Below are positions 62,029 through 64,000 of a DNA stretch of 64,000 nucleotides, in pieces. The stretch covers positions 292,147 through 356,146 of the forward strand of contig NZ_JACHNU010000002.1 in the NCBI RefSeq assembly GCF_014199525.1, written 5' to 3'. Numbering within the stretch: the stretch's first letter is position 1; each line of letters opens with the position of its first letter. The notes beneath the pieces are model-generated. The model saw only the letters and a list, made by a program, of their open reading frames with translations, made no database searches and was not told the DNA's origin. The stretch comes from Conexibacter arvalis (GTDB lineage Bacteria; Actinomycetota; Thermoleophilia; Solirubrobacterales; Solirubrobacteraceae). The position numbers were made by a program, and so were the translations under genes.

Positions 62029-62235
62029 CTACCGCTTCAGCGGTCTTCCGTCCTCGTCGCGCGGGATCTCGTCGGGCTGCGGCGACTGACCGTCGAGGTA
62101 GCCGCCCGGCCGCTTGCGACCCTCCGGATGGAAGGTCGAGACCAGCAGCACGACGATCGCGATCGCGACGACGGCCAGGCCGACGTAGCCGAGCCAGTCG
62201 TCGGTGATCTCGAGGACGGTCGCGAAGGTCGTCAT
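62029..62235 (-). CDS. Small membrane protein downstream of guaA
   Basis: 68 aa. One membrane helix (WLGYVGLAVVAIAIVVLLVSTF) followed by HPEGRKRPGGYLDGQSPQPDEIPRDEDGRPLKR, a charged cytoplasmic tail. ATG start 28 nt after the guaA stop, so probably co-transcribed. Function unknown. Confidence 0.75.
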   Translation of the reverse strand: MTTFATVLEITDDWLGYVGLAVVAIAIVVLLVSTFHPEGRKRPGGYLDGQSPQPDEIPRDEDGRPLKR

Positions 62236-62263
62236 CGCGCGAGGGCTGCGCCGCGGCGCAGCC

Positions 62264-63881
<1,618 letters not shown>

Positions 63882-63895
<14 letters not shown>

Positions 63896-64000
63896 GGGCG
63901 ACGGCCCGGCCGTTGGAACCCATGCCCACCTGCTGATCGCGCTGGAGGCTCTTGCCCTCGGTCTGCAGCGCCGGGGCGACCATCAGCTCCGCGCGGTTGA
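63882..64000 (-). CDS. Unidentified protein, C-terminal fragment
   Basis: An open frame enters from the right edge and ends at TGA 63882-63884, overlapping the assumed guaA start. The 38 visible residues ([19 protein letters not shown], then [19 protein letters not shown]) are not recognised. Probably the upstream gene of the guaA operon; it is also possible that the frame is accidental. Confidence 0.4.

Overview
The window is 64 kb of very GC-rich bacterial chromosome with densely packed genes. Gene content (Gram-positive-type alr/acpS/glmS/glmM/rpsI/rplM block, CtaC-CtaD-CtaB oxidase sets, IclR, GntR and AraC regulators, Xre and AbrB small regulators) points to a high-GC actinobacterium. 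A soil lineage such as Thermoleophilia/Solirubrobacterales (Conexibacter-like) is my best guess; this is inference, as no 16S rRNA is present. No insertion sequence, prophage or CRISPR array was seen.

Region 1 (1-18.8 kb) holds two carbohydrate-catabolic operons on the minus strand, each next to its own regulator. Operon A (6594 down to the left edge) has an enolase-superfamily dehydratase, an SDR, an M81/MlrC-type protein, a class I mannose-6-phosphate isomerase-like cupin and a one-ATPase/one-permease/one-binding-protein sugar importer. An IclR regulator lies upstream, with similar putative operators before both units. Operon B (17900 down to 7625) has an SDR, an M24 peptidase, a second enolase-superfamily dehydratase, a sugar-binding lipoprotein, an unusual permease-ATPase fusion, a second permease, a Gfo/Idh oxidoreductase, a PIG-L deacetylase and an aldose-epimerase-like protein. 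A divergent FadR-type GntR regulator shares a CTGGTC-N4-GACCAG operator with it. Genes are coupled by 1-4 nt overlaps.

Region 2 (18.8-21.6 kb) is a small accessory island next to tRNA-Pro(TGG). It holds a TfoX-N protein, a secreted orphan, an AbrB-type gene, an RHH-like/Xre pair, a frameshifted partial duplicate of the RHH-like gene and 24-bp tandem repeats.

Region 3 (21.6-32.5 kb) is housekeeping and metabolism: two OsmC proteins, DUF1015, Nudix, 3-hydroxyacyl-CoA dehydrogenase, PHP hydrolase, thioredoxin reductase, a YbhN-like flippase, PAP2 and a PaaG-like enoyl-CoA hydratase.

Region 4 (32.6-44.3 kb) is a respiratory island with two different haem-copper oxidases: an A1-type aa3 set (CtaC, CtaD, CtaB, small subunits) and an A2-type caa3 set (CtaC with a cytochrome c domain, CtaD, a duplicated UspA-like protein, CtaE, a 36-aa subunit, CtaG). 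A cytochrome c-cupredoxin fusion lipoprotein converges on them and is a candidate electron carrier.

Region 5 (44.4-50.6 kb) has a GT4 glycosyltransferase with a repetitive insert, small secreted or membrane proteins, a cold-shock protein, HIT and M28 proteins. Region 6 (50.6-64 kb) is the conserved block cca, alr, CBS, nnr, acpS, glmS, glmM, rpsI, rplM, then a c-di-AMP (ydaO-type) riboswitch driving an M23 peptidase, then guaA.

Two window-wide features stand out. At least twenty genes have a TANNNT box 6-10 nt before the start codon with no Shine-Dalgarno sequence, suggesting widespread leaderless transcripts. AGA arginine codons are strikingly frequent in a subset of genes despite the high GC content.
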